Shown here: positions 51,644 to 61,674 of the stretch, piece after piece
Layout: each line of letters begins with the position of its first letter
How positions within the stretch are numbered: the first letter of the stretch is position 1
Assembly: GCF_017873565.1 (NCBI RefSeq)
Contig: NZ_JAGGKH010000014.1
Span: 80,860 to 144,859, forward strand
Direction of reading: 5' to 3'
DNA from: Lederbergia galactosidilytica
GTDB lineage: Bacteria > Bacillota > Bacilli > Bacillales > Bacillaceae_C
DNA: 64,000 nt
Notes under the pieces: generated by a model
Seen by the model: the letters and a program-made list of their open reading frames with translations, nothing else
Database searches by the model: none
What the model was told of the DNA's origin: nothing
Made by a program: the position numbers and the translations under genes

Positions 51644-52978
51644 ATGAGTATTTTTTATGATATTACAGAGTTTGGCGCAATTCCTAATAGCATGGTTATG
51701 ACAGAAAAGATTCAAAAGGCAATTGATGAAGCATATACAAATGGTGGGGGAACTGTCATTATCCCTGCAGGTGAATTTTTAACAGGCTCTTTACGTTTAA
51801 AAGACAATGTTGAATTACATTTATTACCTGGGGCAAGATTGAAATTCTCAGATAATCCATCAGATTATCCGGTTGTACATTCACGATGGGAGGGGGTGTC
51901 CCAACATGTACATGCCTCTTGTCTATATGCGGAAAAGGCGAAAAATATTTCTGTCACGGGATTCGGCTGTTTAGATGGCAATGGTCAAAAATGGTGGGAA
52001 AGAGAACGGAATAAAGCTGATAAATCAGCTTATTTTCGCCCGAAGTTGATAAGTTTTGATTCCTGTGAACAAATAACGATAAAAGACGTTCAAATGGTGG
52101 ATTCACCTAGTTGGACGGTCCATCCTGTCAGAAGTTATAACATCACAATGGATAATATATCGATTACAAATCCAGCCGACTCCCCCAATACGGATGGAAT
52201 CAATCCGGAATCATGTAAAAATGTTCGAATCAATAATTGCAATATAGATGTTGGTGATGATTGTATCGCCATTAAAGCAGGAACAGAAGAAACAGTGGAA
52301 CGCATGCCTTGTGAAAATATCACCATCTCAAATTGTACAATGGTTCATGGCCATGGAGCAGTGGTGATTGGAAGCGAGATGAGTGGCGATATTCGCAATG
52401 TTACAATTACGAATTGTATTTTCCAAGATACGGACAGAGGAATCCGCTTAAAATCTCGTCGTGGTCGGGGCGGAATCGTCGAAGATATCCGCGTGAATAA
52501 TATTGTAATGGATAAGGTTATGTGTCCCTTTGTGATTAATTTGTATTATTATTGTGGCCCGCTTGGGAAAGAGAAATATGTTTGGGATAAAAACCCTTAT
52601 CCCATTACAGATGAAACCCCTAATTTCCGGCGAATTCATTTTGCAAATATTACAGCTCGAAACATCCAAGCTTGTGCAGGTTTTATCTATGGATTAGCAG
52701 AATTATATGCAGCGGAAATTACATTTGCAAATATTGATATTTCGCTGGCTGATAATGCTGTCCCTGGTCGCCCAGCGATGATGGCCAATCTAGATAAGAT
52801 GACAAATCGCGGTTTTTATGTTGGTTTTGCCAAGGATATTTTATTCCAGCATATTACCATTGAGAACCATGAGGGCCCTGCATTTTATTTGGAGAATACG
52901 CAGGATATTGAAGTTCTTTATTGTAAATCCCGCCATACAAAGCAACAGGAAGAGTTAGTGGAAACAGTAAATAAATAA
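51644..52978 (+). CDS. GH28 polygalacturonase-family hydrolase, intracellular
   Basis: 444 residues, right-handed beta-helix. The four GH28 motifs are in order: NTDG (182-185), GDDC (204-207, catalytic Asp pair), HGHG (235-238) and RLK (268-270). The family hydrolyses polygalacturonate or rhamnogalacturonan by inversion. No signal peptide, so it must act on imported oligogalacturonides. AGAAGGGGAGATTTTCTAATT precedes the ATG. First of a four-gene operon; the next gene begins after 18 bases. Confidence 0.93.
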   Translation: MSIFYDITEFGAIPNSMVMTEKIQKAIDEAYTNGGGTVIIPAGEFLTGSLRLKDNVELHLLPGARLKFSDNPSDYPVVHSRWEGVSQHVHASCLYAEKAKNISVTGFGCLDGNGQKWWERERNKADKSAYFRPKLISFDSCEQITIKDVQMVDSPSWTVHPVRSYNITMDNISITNPADSPNTDGINPESCKNVRINNCNIDVGDDCIAIKAGTEETVERMPCENITISNCTMVHGHGAVVIGSEMSGDIRNVTITNCIFQDTDRGIRLKSRRGRGGIVEDIRVNNIVMDKVMCPFVINLYYYCGPLGKEKYVWDKNPYPITDETPNFRRIHFANITARNIQACAGFIYGLAELYAAEITFANIDISLADNAVPGRPAMMANLDKMTNRGFYVGFAKDILFQHITIENHEGPAFYLENTQDIEVLYCKSRHTKQQEELVETVNK

Positions 52979-52996
52979 TAATGAGGATGCGATGAA

Positions 52997-53857
52997 ATGA
53001 TTTTAATAGGAAAAGAATCATATTGTCATTTTTCTACTATTCAAGCTGGAATTCATTATTTGGAGCAAAAGCCAGATAGTGAAAAGAAAAAAATGGTGAT
53101 CTTATCAGGTGAGTACAAAGAAATTGTAGAAGCTAGATTATCGAATTTTGAAATGATTGGTTTGGGTGATGTAAGGATTATTGGTGGAAAACATGCTCGG
53201 CAAATTCATGAAGATGGTAATGAAGTCGGGACATTTCGCACAGCTACAGTATTTTTAGAAGGTGAAAATATTATCGTAAGGAACGTATGTATGATCAATC
53301 AGTCAGGGCAGGGGGAAAATATCGGTCAGGCCATTGCTTTATTTGCCTATTGTCACCATGCCGAATTCCATCAATGTAGATTAGAAGGACATCAGGATAC
53401 ATTATGTACAGGTCCATTACCGAATAGCGTAAATGATGAATCCAGATATACCTACTGCAAACAACTATATAAAAATTGCTATATATCAGGGACAGTGGAT
53501 TTCATATTCGGAGGGGCTGCTGCTAATTTTATCGATTGCGAAATTAGGAGTCGTTATCGACCTGGAAAGGGAGGCTTTATTACGGCGGCCGCTACACCAA
53601 AAGCTCAAACTCAAGGATATGTCTTTGAAAATTGCTATTTAACGGCCGATTCAGGTGTTGAAAACGTCTTTTTAGGTAGACCATGGAGAAATTATGCCCA
53701 AACAGCCTTTAAACATTGTTATTTAGGCGAGCATATTGTTCCAGAAGGCTGGAATGAATGGGACAAAAAGGAAAGTCTCGATACGATAAAGTATGAAGAG
53801 ATTCATTCAATAAATGGCCAAAACGATAAACGTCCCTCATGGGTATATGTGAAATAA
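52997..53857 (+). CDS. CE8 pectin methylesterase, intracellular
   Basis: 286 residues. Landmarks: GQAIAL, GHQDTL (Asp134), GTVDFIFGGA (Asp168, nucleophile) and FLGRPWRN (Arg228). It removes methyl groups from pectic oligosaccharides, preparing them for the polygalacturonase encoded upstream. Most CE8 enzymes are secreted; this one starts at the first strand of the beta-helix with no signal peptide. Its start has TGAGGATGCGATGAA before it. Part of the GH28-CE8-GH43-GH95 operon. Confidence 0.93.
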   Translation: MILIGKESYCHFSTIQAGIHYLEQKPDSEKKKMVILSGEYKEIVEARLSNFEMIGLGDVRIIGGKHARQIHEDGNEVGTFRTATVFLEGENIIVRNVCMINQSGQGENIGQAIALFAYCHHAEFHQCRLEGHQDTLCTGPLPNSVNDESRYTYCKQLYKNCYISGTVDFIFGGAAANFIDCEIRSRYRPGKGGFITAAATPKAQTQGYVFENCYLTADSGVENVFLGRPWRNYAQTAFKHCYLGEHIVPEGWNEWDKKESLDTIKYEEIHSINGQNDKRPSWVYVK

Positions 53858-53884
53858 TCCAAAAACAAAGGAGTTGTCATCTTC

Positions 53885-55453
53885 ATGCATCATACAATGA
53901 TAAAAAATCCGATATTAAGGGGATTTAATCCTGACCCATATATTTTAAAAGTGGATGGAATTTTCTATATTGCCGTATCTTCTTTCGAATGGTTACCTGG
54001 AATAAGAATCTATCAATCAAATGATCTGGTAAATTGGGAACATGAAACAGATATTCTCACAACACAAGTTAGTTTACAGGGAAATCCCCAAGGGGGGAGC
54101 ATATGGGCTCCACAGCTCAGCTATGCTGATGGATTATTTTATTTACTCTATACAGATGTTAAAAGTACGAAACGCCCGTTTAAGGATAGCCATAATTATT
54201 TAATTACATCTTCATCAATCCATGGTCCCTGGTCTAAGCCTGTTTATATTAATAGCAGTGGTTTTGATCCTTCGCTCTTTCATGATATGAATGGTAAAAA
54301 GTGGGTCTTAAACGAAATTTGGGATTATCGCATGACAACAGGCAATAAGTCAGCGGGAATTGTCTTGCAGGAATATAATCCAGAGCAGAAAAAGCTTGTT
54401 GGACCAGTGTATAAAATATTTGATGGAACGGAACTTGCTAAAACCGAAGCACCACATATATATCGACATGGAGAATATTATTACCTAATTACTGCTGAAG
54501 GTGGAACAGGAAAAGGGCATGCCGTAACCGTTTGCCGTTCGAAAGAGATAACAGGCCCCTATGAATTAGATCCGCAATATCCGCTGTTAACGGCAAGGGA
54601 TAAGCCGGGTTCTCCTTTACAATCTTCGGGACATGGAAGCATTGTGCAAACAGATGAAGGCAAATGGTATATGGCTTATCTATGTACAAGACCATTGTTA
54701 GGAAAAGCGGCAATTTTAGGAAGAGAGACAGCCATTCAAGAGGTCTATTGGACAGAGGGTGGATGGTTACGATTAGTAGGGGGAGGAAATGCCCCTGCTC
54801 TTGAAACAAAAATTGTAACGAAACAACTAATAAAACAGAAAAAAGATACGAATTTTTATGATGACTTTAACGGCCCACTGGCAAAGGAGTGGAATACACT
54901 GCGAATTTTAGCTGATGACACTTGGTGCGATTTACAAAGCAGGGCAGGTTATTTAAGAATGATTTCGGGTGAGTCGATTCAATCTTTGTTTGCCCATCAT
55001 ATTTTAGCTATACGTCAAAAGGATTTTCGTTTCAATGCGATAACGAAAATAGATTATCAGCCCACCACTTTTAATCAAATGGCCGGATTGATTCTTTACT
55101 TAAATGATAGTAATTATTTGTATGCATATATCACTTATGATGAAGTGAAGGGGCGTGTCATTCGGCTGTTACGTTCGGAAAAAGACGATTCTCGATTGCT
55201 ACCGGATTTGGTACAAATAGATAATGGAGAAATTGAGTTGAAGATTGAGGCGGAGGAGGAGAGAGGTCAATTTTATTATCGAGTAGCCGGAGAAAATGAG
55301 AATTGGCATCCCATTGGCTCGTCACAAAATTTATTATTTCTATCTGGGGGCTTCACAGGTAATTTCGTTGGCATCGCAGTACATGATATGAATCAGATAG
55401 CTGGTTCCTATGCCGATTTCGACTATTTTAAATATCAAGGGTTAGATAAATGA
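53885..55453 (+). CDS. GH43 beta-xylosidase/alpha-L-arabinofuranosidase
   Basis: 522 residues. Five-bladed propeller: NPILRGFNPDPYIL at the start gives the catalytic base Asp; GFDPSLF the pKa modulator Asp; TEAPHIYRHGEYYYLITAEGG the acid Glu. A C-terminal beta-sandwich (about residue 320 on) completes the XynB type. It removes xylose or arabinose side chains from pectic oligosaccharides. No signal peptide. AAGGAGTTGTCATCTTC precedes the ATG. A decayed relative is at 37.2-37.7 kb. Confidence 0.92.
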   Translation: MHHTMIKNPILRGFNPDPYILKVDGIFYIAVSSFEWLPGIRIYQSNDLVNWEHETDILTTQVSLQGNPQGGSIWAPQLSYADGLFYLLYTDVKSTKRPFKDSHNYLITSSSIHGPWSKPVYINSSGFDPSLFHDMNGKKWVLNEIWDYRMTTGNKSAGIVLQEYNPEQKKLVGPVYKIFDGTELAKTEAPHIYRHGEYYYLITAEGGTGKGHAVTVCRSKEITGPYELDPQYPLLTARDKPGSPLQSSGHGSIVQTDEGKWYMAYLCTRPLLGKAAILGRETAIQEVYWTEGGWLRLVGGGNAPALETKIVTKQLIKQKKDTNFYDDFNGPLAKEWNTLRILADDTWCDLQSRAGYLRMISGESIQSLFAHHILAIRQKDFRFNAITKIDYQPTTFNQMAGLILYLNDSNYLYAYITYDEVKGRVIRLLRSEKDDSRLLPDLVQIDNGEIELKIEAEEERGQFYYRVAGENENWHPIGSSQNLLFLSGGFTGNFVGIAVHDMNQIAGSYADFDYFKYQGLDK

Positions 55454-55471
55454 GATGATAAGGAGATAAAA

Positions 55472-57763
55472 ATGGCTAGCACAAAAAAGCTGTGGTATAA
55501 ACAACCTGCACAAAATTGGAATGAGGCTCTACCAATTGGAAATGGTCGGTTAGGTGGTATGGTTTTCGGTGAAGTAGTGGCAGAGCAAATTCAATTAAAT
55601 GAGGATTCGGTGTGGTACGGTGGTCCACGGGACCGGCATAATCCGGATGCTATCTGTTATTTACCAGAGGTGCGAAAACTTTTATCGGAAGGGAGATTGA
55701 AAGAGGCGGAGAAATTAGCCGCACTCGCTTTTCCTGGTCTCCCATCATCTCAACGCCATTATGAACCACTAGGGGATCTGCTAATAGACTTCCAACATAA
55801 TGAGCAAGATTATACCAGTTATAGGAGAGAATTGGATTTACAAAAAGGACTCGTCCGAGTTCAATATACGGTTGGTCATGTGCAATATCAGAGGGAGATT
55901 TTTAGTAGCTATCCTGACCAAGTAATGATTATTCGCCTAACAGCCTCAGAAAAGCGCTCTATTTCTTTTATGACTCATTTTGATCGGGGAAAAACTCGAA
56001 ACTTAGATGATATGGAGCCAGTTTCTCTCGATAGCCTTGTTATGAGAGGGATTACCGGTGGAAAGGAAGGAATTGCTTTTCGAAGTGTCATCAGAGCCAT
56101 AGCAGAAAACGGCTCAGTGGAGACGATTGGCAATCGCTTAATTGTGACAGATGCCGATGCGGTAACTTTAATCCTTTCTGCTGCCACTTCGTATCGCTAT
56201 AAAAGTCCGGAAGATCATTGCATAGAATTGATTAATCAAGCATCACAAAAAGTATATCGCGAATTATTTACGACACATGTTGAGGATTATCAGGTCTTAT
56301 TTAATCGTGTTGATTTACAGATCGAGGAACCAATAGTAAATCATGAGCTGGCAACTGATGAACGTTTAGAATTAATGAAACAAGGAGAAAGCCAAATTGG
56401 TTTATTCTGTACTTACTTTCATTTTGGTCGATATTTATTAATTTCTTCAAGCCGTCCAGGGTCTCTCCCGGCAACATTACAAGGAATATGGAATGATAAA
56501 ATGGTCCCACCTTGGGACAGTAAATTTACAATTAATATTAATACAGAAATGAACTACTGGCCGGCAGAAGTATGTCAGTTATCAGAATGTCACCAACCTT
56601 TGTTTGATCATATTGAGAAAATGAGAGAAAGTGGACAGATCACCGCCCAAAAGATGTATGGTTGTCGTGGCTTTGTTGCCCACCATAATACAGATATATG
56701 GGCAGACACTGCCCCACAAGATATCTATATGCCTGCTACTGTTTGGCCTATGGGAGCAGCTTGGTTGAGTTTACATTTATGGAGCCATTATGAATACACA
56801 GGTGATAAGCCATTCTTAAGTAAAGCATATAAAACATTAAAAGAAGCAGCACTGTTTTTTGTTGACTTTCTAATAGAAACAGCAGATGGTTATTTGATCA
56901 CTTCTCCCTCTGTATCACCAGAAAATACGTATATTTTACCGAATGGTGAGAGGGGAAAATTATGTCAAGGGCCATCCATGGATAGCCAGATTATCCATCA
57001 ACTTTTTGAAAGTGTGATTCATGCAAGTGAGATTCTTGATCAAGATAAAGATTTTCGAGATGAATTATTACACATGATGAAAAAATTGCCTAAACCGAAA
57101 ATCGGCAGATATGGACAAATACAAGAATGGTTAGAAGATTATGAAGAGGCAGCCCCTGGGCATCGGCATATTTCCCATCTCTTCGCTTTACATCCAGGAA
57201 ATCAAATTTCGCCAAGACATACACCAAATTTAGCCGATGCGGCAAAAATAACCTTGGAGAGAAGATTAAAACATGGAGGCGGACATACGGGTTGGAGTCG
57301 CGCATGGATAATCAATATGTGGGCTCGTTTAGAAAACAAAGAACAAGCTTATGCAAATTTACTGGAACTTTTAAAATCCTCTACACTACCAAATTTACTT
57401 GATAATCATCCACCTTTTCAAATCGATGGCAATTTTGGCGGCATTGCCGGTATTGCCGAGATGTTACTGCAAAGTCATATGAACGAAATTCATGTTCTCC
57501 CTTCCATTCCTAAAGAATGGAAGAATGGAAAGGTACGAGGATTACGAGCTAAAGGTGGCTTTGAACTCGAAATAAACTGGAATGAAAATAAACTAAAGCA
57601 TAGCAAGATAAAATCGTTAAATGGCAATTTATGTACGATTAGAACCGCCATTCCTGTTGAGATTACAAGTGGTAATGAAACAATAAAAACAAAACAACTT
57701 GGTGCAACTGTTTATCAATTTGAAACGGAAAAGGGAAAGGAATATAGACTAACAGTTTTATAG
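55472..57763 (+). CDS. GH95 alpha-L-fucosidase/galactosidase family hydrolase
   Basis: 763 residues. The family opening LWYKQPAQNWNEALPIGNGRLGGMVFG, then LPATLQGIWND, NINTEMNYWPAEVC, HHNTDIWADTAPQ and late GHTGWSRAW and IDGNFGG are GH95 signatures. GH95 removes alpha-L-fucose or alpha-L-galactose, both found on pectin side chains or xyloglucan. No signal peptide. AAGGAGATAAAA precedes the ATG. Last gene of the operon; a hairpin follows at 57858. Confidence 0.93.
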   Translation: MASTKKLWYKQPAQNWNEALPIGNGRLGGMVFGEVVAEQIQLNEDSVWYGGPRDRHNPDAICYLPEVRKLLSEGRLKEAEKLAALAFPGLPSSQRHYEPLGDLLIDFQHNEQDYTSYRRELDLQKGLVRVQYTVGHVQYQREIFSSYPDQVMIIRLTASEKRSISFMTHFDRGKTRNLDDMEPVSLDSLVMRGITGGKEGIAFRSVIRAIAENGSVETIGNRLIVTDADAVTLILSAATSYRYKSPEDHCIELINQASQKVYRELFTTHVEDYQVLFNRVDLQIEEPIVNHELATDERLELMKQGESQIGLFCTYFHFGRYLLISSSRPGSLPATLQGIWNDKMVPPWDSKFTININTEMNYWPAEVCQLSECHQPLFDHIEKMRESGQITAQKMYGCRGFVAHHNTDIWADTAPQDIYMPATVWPMGAAWLSLHLWSHYEYTGDKPFLSKAYKTLKEAALFFVDFLIETADGYLITSPSVSPENTYILPNGERGKLCQGPSMDSQIIHQLFESVIHASEILDQDKDFRDELLHMMKKLPKPKIGRYGQIQEWLEDYEEAAPGHRHISHLFALHPGNQISPRHTPNLADAAKITLERRLKHGGGHTGWSRAWIINMWARLENKEQAYANLLELLKSSTLPNLLDNHPPFQIDGNFGGIAGIAEMLLQSHMNEIHVLPSIPKEWKNGKVRGLRAKGGFELEINWNENKLKHSKIKSLNGNLCTIRTAIPVEITSGNETIKTKQLGATVYQFETEKGKEYRLTVL

Positions 57764-57857
57764 ACATTACTTCCATAGAAAATAGTGGTATTTCGGTTAG
57801 AATGGGTTTTTTTATGAAGATTGCTTGGAGGTCTTTTTCCAACGCCGTGGAAAAACG

Positions 57858-57884
57858 ATCCGAATACAGACGAATTCGGATTTT
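57858..57884 (+). terminator. Possible terminator of the pectin operon
   Basis: ATCCGAAT / ATTCGGAT with an 8-nt loop followed by TTTG. An adjacent TTTTTCC / GGAAAAA hairpin (57834-57855) may add to it. Confidence 0.5.
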
Positions 57885-58202
57885 GAATCATGGATACAAA
57901 AGAGAAGAATGGATAATGAACAACCCGTTAGTCTCTAGGCTAAACCTTTGTTTATTGACAGGAAACATATCCTCTATCTTCCTGTATGTTAAAGGCTAAG
58001 AAGAAAATTTGGTGTTTCCTATTTTTCCAACTACGATTATATCCTTCATTCAATATTTTTAAAAATCTAACTCATATGCAGTCGTTTTTCTTGGGAAGAA
58101 TTAAAAAGGATGCAAAAAGTCCATTTTTATCGGATTATTTGCATGCCTTTTTTCGTTTAATGATCACACTTTATTTTTCTGGTAAATATTTTTTATACTT
58201 GA
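57885..58202. other. Gap between the converging GH95 and YesS genes
   Basis: AT-rich; two short open frames here have no ribosome site or family resemblance. Confidence 0.3.
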
Positions 58203-60500
58203 TCAAATCGCCTGCTTATGCTGAGAACGGTATTTTCCTGGTGTAATGCCCTCCATTTTTCTGAAAGACCGAATGAAGTTTTGCGAGTTATTGTAATGCA
58301 GTTTTGTAGCAATGTCTTTAACTGAAATATCAGTATTGACGAGCCACTGTTTGGCCATATTAATTCGGTACATGATTAAATATTCACTGAAAGAAACATT
58401 CATTTCTTTTTGAAAAATACTACTTAAATAGTTAGGGTTATAATGTAGGCGTGTCGCGATAGAATCAAGGGAAATATCTGTATCAAATTCATGGTGAATT
58501 ATGTGAATGATTTTATCAGATAATGATTTATTTTCTGATTCTGTTCGCTCCTCGACCTTGTCAATTAAAGGATAGATAATTTGCTGTTTAAACCATCTTT
58601 TTACCTCTTTTAATGTACCTAAATGTTCTATTTCTGTGAAAAATTCACGTTCATCAAGTCCTTTTATTTGGATGCCCAATATCTGCATTAACTCAATTAA
58701 TTCATATAATAAGCGAGTCATAATGATATAGAAATGATTATGATGGAAATTTTTCTGAGATAATACTTGAAAAAAACGATCAAACTCTTGCTCCGCTTTT
58801 TCGCGGTCTGCCACCTTAATGGCATCGAATAAATGATTTTTAATAACGGTAGGGAATGGTGTTGTTAATTGATAGTTTTGATTAATATTTTCAAAGAAAA
58901 TAATTGATTCTGCACCAGACTTAAAGCGGTATTTTAAAGCTTCTTTCCCTTCCTTAAATGCTTCTTTAGCCGTTGATAAAGATTGAAAAGGATGACTGAT
59001 ACCAATACTGACAGGCAGGTCAAATACAGCTTTAATTTCCGTTTGGATTAATTGGGCTTGTTCATTCATGTAATGCGTATATTCTTCCATAGAGTCGAAA
59101 TGATCCAATAAAATCATTACTAGTGTGTGATTGATGACGACAGGGGTGAAACATTGGTCGGTAGGGAATAAATCCTCTATCATATTATTTATTGCAAACA
59201 GTAATAAATCTTGGTCACTTTCTTTATATTTCGTTTGATCTAGTCCATCGATTTCCAATGTAAATAAAGTTAAATGCTTCCAGCTTTTCGGATAATTATA
59301 AGACACCAATTTATTGGTAATCTCCTGCTTATGAACCTTCCCCTGTAATAATCGGATCATAAAAAATTGCTTTAACTGCGTGACTTGGCTTTGTAAACGA
59401 CCTTCCAATTCAACATTTTTATCAAGCAATTGTTCGATATGTGTTTCAATGAGGTCAAATTCATTTTTATGTGAATAGCCTTGATTATCTTTGGTAGAGA
59501 ATTTATCGCTTGCTAATTTATGTAATTTACGGATAGGTTGATATATTCGTTGACTCCCAATGAAGGATATAATAAGTGAAAGAATAAGTAAGACAGAACA
59601 GACTAAAAAGGTTAGCCAACCAATCGAGCTTGATTGTTTATTTAGGTCGCTCATTTTTATAAGTGAGAGATAGCTCCAATGATTGTAACGCGAAGTTTGG
59701 TAAGTAACCTTATAATCTATCCCATCAATGCTGCGATTAAATTGTCCCGCTTCTTGGTTGATATCAGCTAATATTTCCTGGGAATTTTTGAAAGTCTCAC
59801 CAATTTCGTCGGAATCACTATGAGCAATAATCTGATTATTTGAATCAAGAATCATGTAAATTTCGGAATCAACCTTTTTTTCCATAATTTTTGTTAAACT
59901 ACAGCTCGGAACTAAGACACTAGCTACCGCTGTTTTTTTAGCACTTGTAAAAGGCAATTTTTTTACAAGACTAATATAGTGTGAGCATGATTTTTTGGCA
60001 TCATTATTCAAACTAATCTCTTCATACTCTTCTTGAATCCATGTAGAGGATTCTGGGAGATTCATATAATTGGATAAAATCGCTTCTTTTTCCTCTTCGT
60101 CTATGTAAGTAAGACCATTATTATTAATTAGCCAATCATTCTTTAAACTAACAAGGACAATATCCTCGATCCCTGTATCAACAGTTTGCAAGTGATTTAG
60201 TTCTGGTCTAATATCATGATATTTTTTAAAGTTATCGGCAGAAAGAGGATAACGGATAATTTCCTTTGTCTGTGGTGAGTTTAAAAAGTAAGTAACGGAA
60301 TGGTCGATATTCTTTAGTACTTGTTCCACATTGGTTTGAATTTGGTAGACATTTTGTATCTTCTCTTGGGCAGAGTGATCCTCAATCACTTGTGAGGATT
60401 TCCAATAGGAAAAAATCCCCACAATAATAACTGGAACAGTACCTAAAATGATTAATAAGGTAACTAATTTATAGAAATGCTTAAAGGTTCTAATTTTCAT
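58203..60500 (-). CDS. yesS: YesS-type membrane-bound AraC regulator
   Basis: 765 residues. Two helices (about residues 11-30 and 290-312) flank an extracellular sensing domain; the cytoplasmic part has a long linker with a GGDEF-like degenerate stretch and ends in an AraC-type double helix-turn-helix (LDSIATRLHYNPNYLSSIFQKEMN and IATKLHYNNSQNFIRSFRKMEG). B. subtilis YesS (RhgR), of like size, activates the rhamnogalacturonan genes. It is probably co-directional with the YesL-type gene upstream, and divergent from the binding protein at 62145. Confidence 0.9.
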   Translation of the reverse strand: MKIRTFKHFYKLVTLLIILGTVPVIIVGIFSYWKSSQVIEDHSAQEKIQNVYQIQTNVEQVLKNIDHSVTYFLNSPQTKEIIRYPLSADNFKKYHDIRPELNHLQTVDTGIEDIVLVSLKNDWLINNNGLTYIDEEEKEAILSNYMNLPESSTWIQEEYEEISLNNDAKKSCSHYISLVKKLPFTSAKKTAVASVLVPSCSLTKIMEKKVDSEIYMILDSNNQIIAHSDSDEIGETFKNSQEILADINQEAGQFNRSIDGIDYKVTYQTSRYNHWSYLSLIKMSDLNKQSSSIGWLTFLVCSVLLILSLIISFIGSQRIYQPIRKLHKLASDKFSTKDNQGYSHKNEFDLIETHIEQLLDKNVELEGRLQSQVTQLKQFFMIRLLQGKVHKQEITNKLVSYNYPKSWKHLTLFTLEIDGLDQTKYKESDQDLLLFAINNMIEDLFPTDQCFTPVVINHTLVMILLDHFDSMEEYTHYMNEQAQLIQTEIKAVFDLPVSIGISHPFQSLSTAKEAFKEGKEALKYRFKSGAESIIFFENINQNYQLTTPFPTVIKNHLFDAIKVADREKAEQEFDRFFQVLSQKNFHHNHFYIIMTRLLYELIELMQILGIQIKGLDEREFFTEIEHLGTLKEVKRWFKQQIIYPLIDKVEERTESENKSLSDKIIHIIHHEFDTDISLDSIATRLHYNPNYLSSIFQKEMNVSFSEYLIMYRINMAKQWLVNTDISVKDIATKLHYNNSQNFIRSFRKMEGITPGKYRSQHKQAI

Positions 60501-60592
60501 ATAGATCTACCCTTTTCTAAACTTTACTATTTTTAAGATGCACCCAAAAAAGACTTGCGAAATAAAGATTCCCAGTTATTGTCTATCATCGA

Positions 60593-61273
60593 TCACGATG
60601 TTTCCTTGATTTCTTTAGAAGTTTTTAAAGTGCCAGCCACTTTTTCTTTCGTTCGTAAGAGCGCATTGAAAGCCATATTGGCACTCCACATTATGATAAA
60701 ACCCCCACAGCTAATACTTAAAAATGGAAAGATACCGGGAAATTTCATTGTGAGATAGTAAAGGGCAGAGAGCAAAACAATCATCATTAAACTGAAATGA
60801 AGCTGAGTAATACCAATCATGATCGCATATTTAATGTATTGTCCAAACCGGAGATCATAATGTACAAAAACAGGACCAATATAAAGAATAAATAGGAGAT
60901 ATAAAATCCCAGCAAGGAATAATAAACCTAGTAGTGGTGCATAGAAAGCACTTTCAACAATAGAACCTACATATTGTAAATCCACATATAAAATGGCTCC
61001 AATAAATAGAATAATGAGCGCAAATAAATTGGTTTTCAAAAAGTCTTGTTTAAAAGATTGGAAAAATGTATTGAAAATAGGAATATCTGTATCTTGCAAA
61101 AGCCATTTACGAATAACAGTAAATAATGCTATACTTGCGGGCATGAAACCAAAAAGACAAAGTCCCAATAATGTAAATAGAATCCACAAAATATTAAGAT
61201 AGGTGATCCGCATCACCCAAACACATATTTTATAAAGACCTCCCCAAATCCCTTCAATTACCAATTGTATCAC
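60593..61273 (-). CDS. yesL: DUF624 (YesL-family) membrane protein, second copy
   Basis: 226 residues, about five helices. The N-terminal WGGLYKICVWVMRITYLNILWILFTLLGL and ASIALFTVIRKWL resemble DUF624. It is the upstream partner of YesS, as the first YesL-type gene is of YesM/YesN. The role is unknown. A cre-like site (61285-61298) lies immediately before it. Confidence 0.82.
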   Translation of the reverse strand: MIQLVIEGIWGGLYKICVWVMRITYLNILWILFTLLGLCLFGFMPASIALFTVIRKWLLQDTDIPIFNTFFQSFKQDFLKTNLFALIILFIGAILYVDLQYVGSIVESAFYAPLLGLLFLAGILYLLFILYIGPVFVHYDLRFGQYIKYAIMIGITQLHFSLMMIVLLSALYYLTMKFPGIFPFLSISCGGFIIMWSANMAFNALLRTKEKVAGTLKTSKEIKETS

Positions 61274-61284
61274 CCCTAATAAAT

Positions 61285-61298
61285 ATAAAACGTTTTCA
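61285..61298 (-). promoter_or_regulatory. Cre-like site upstream of YesL-YesS
   Basis: On the minus strand TGAAAACGTTTTAT; 12 of 14 cre positions. It is so close to the start that it would block transcript elongation or overlap the promoter. Confidence 0.45.
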
Positions 61299-61396
61299 TT
61301 TTTAGTTTAGTTGAATAGTTAAAAACAGACATTTACCTTTTGTTTAAAAGAGGGTAAGCGGAAAAAAATGTGGAATGAGTTATAGTTTTTGGTTAC

Positions 61397-61420
61397 GCAA
61401 ATGGAATATGCTCCATTTGC
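61397..61420. other. Perfect hairpin in the divergent gap
   Basis: GCAAATGGA / TCCATTTGC around a 6-nt loop. No T-run. It may be part of a longer GC-rich element running to about 61490. No gene is seen between 61299 and 61674. Confidence 0.35.
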
Positions 61421-61674
61421 CGCGGACGAGTATCGGGTCCCACAGGCTCAGTCATCCGAGGCCTTGACCATTCCATTTACTAAGACGGCTTATCGCCTTA
61501 TATATTTTTCATAGGATAATCGGAATACCTTGAAAGCTAAGTGAAAATTTAGTTGTTGTGAAGTAATCTTTAATGCTAAACTCATGAAGCCACAAAAAGT
61601 GTGCTTTCAAATGCATATTAACATGGTATAAATGTAGTTGAAGTTTTTATTCAATAATTTCTTGGAAAGGACCG

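Noticed and set aside
57802..58246. Two short frames between GH95 and YesS genes
   Set aside because: No ribosome sites, rich in terminator-like hairpins, no family resemblance.
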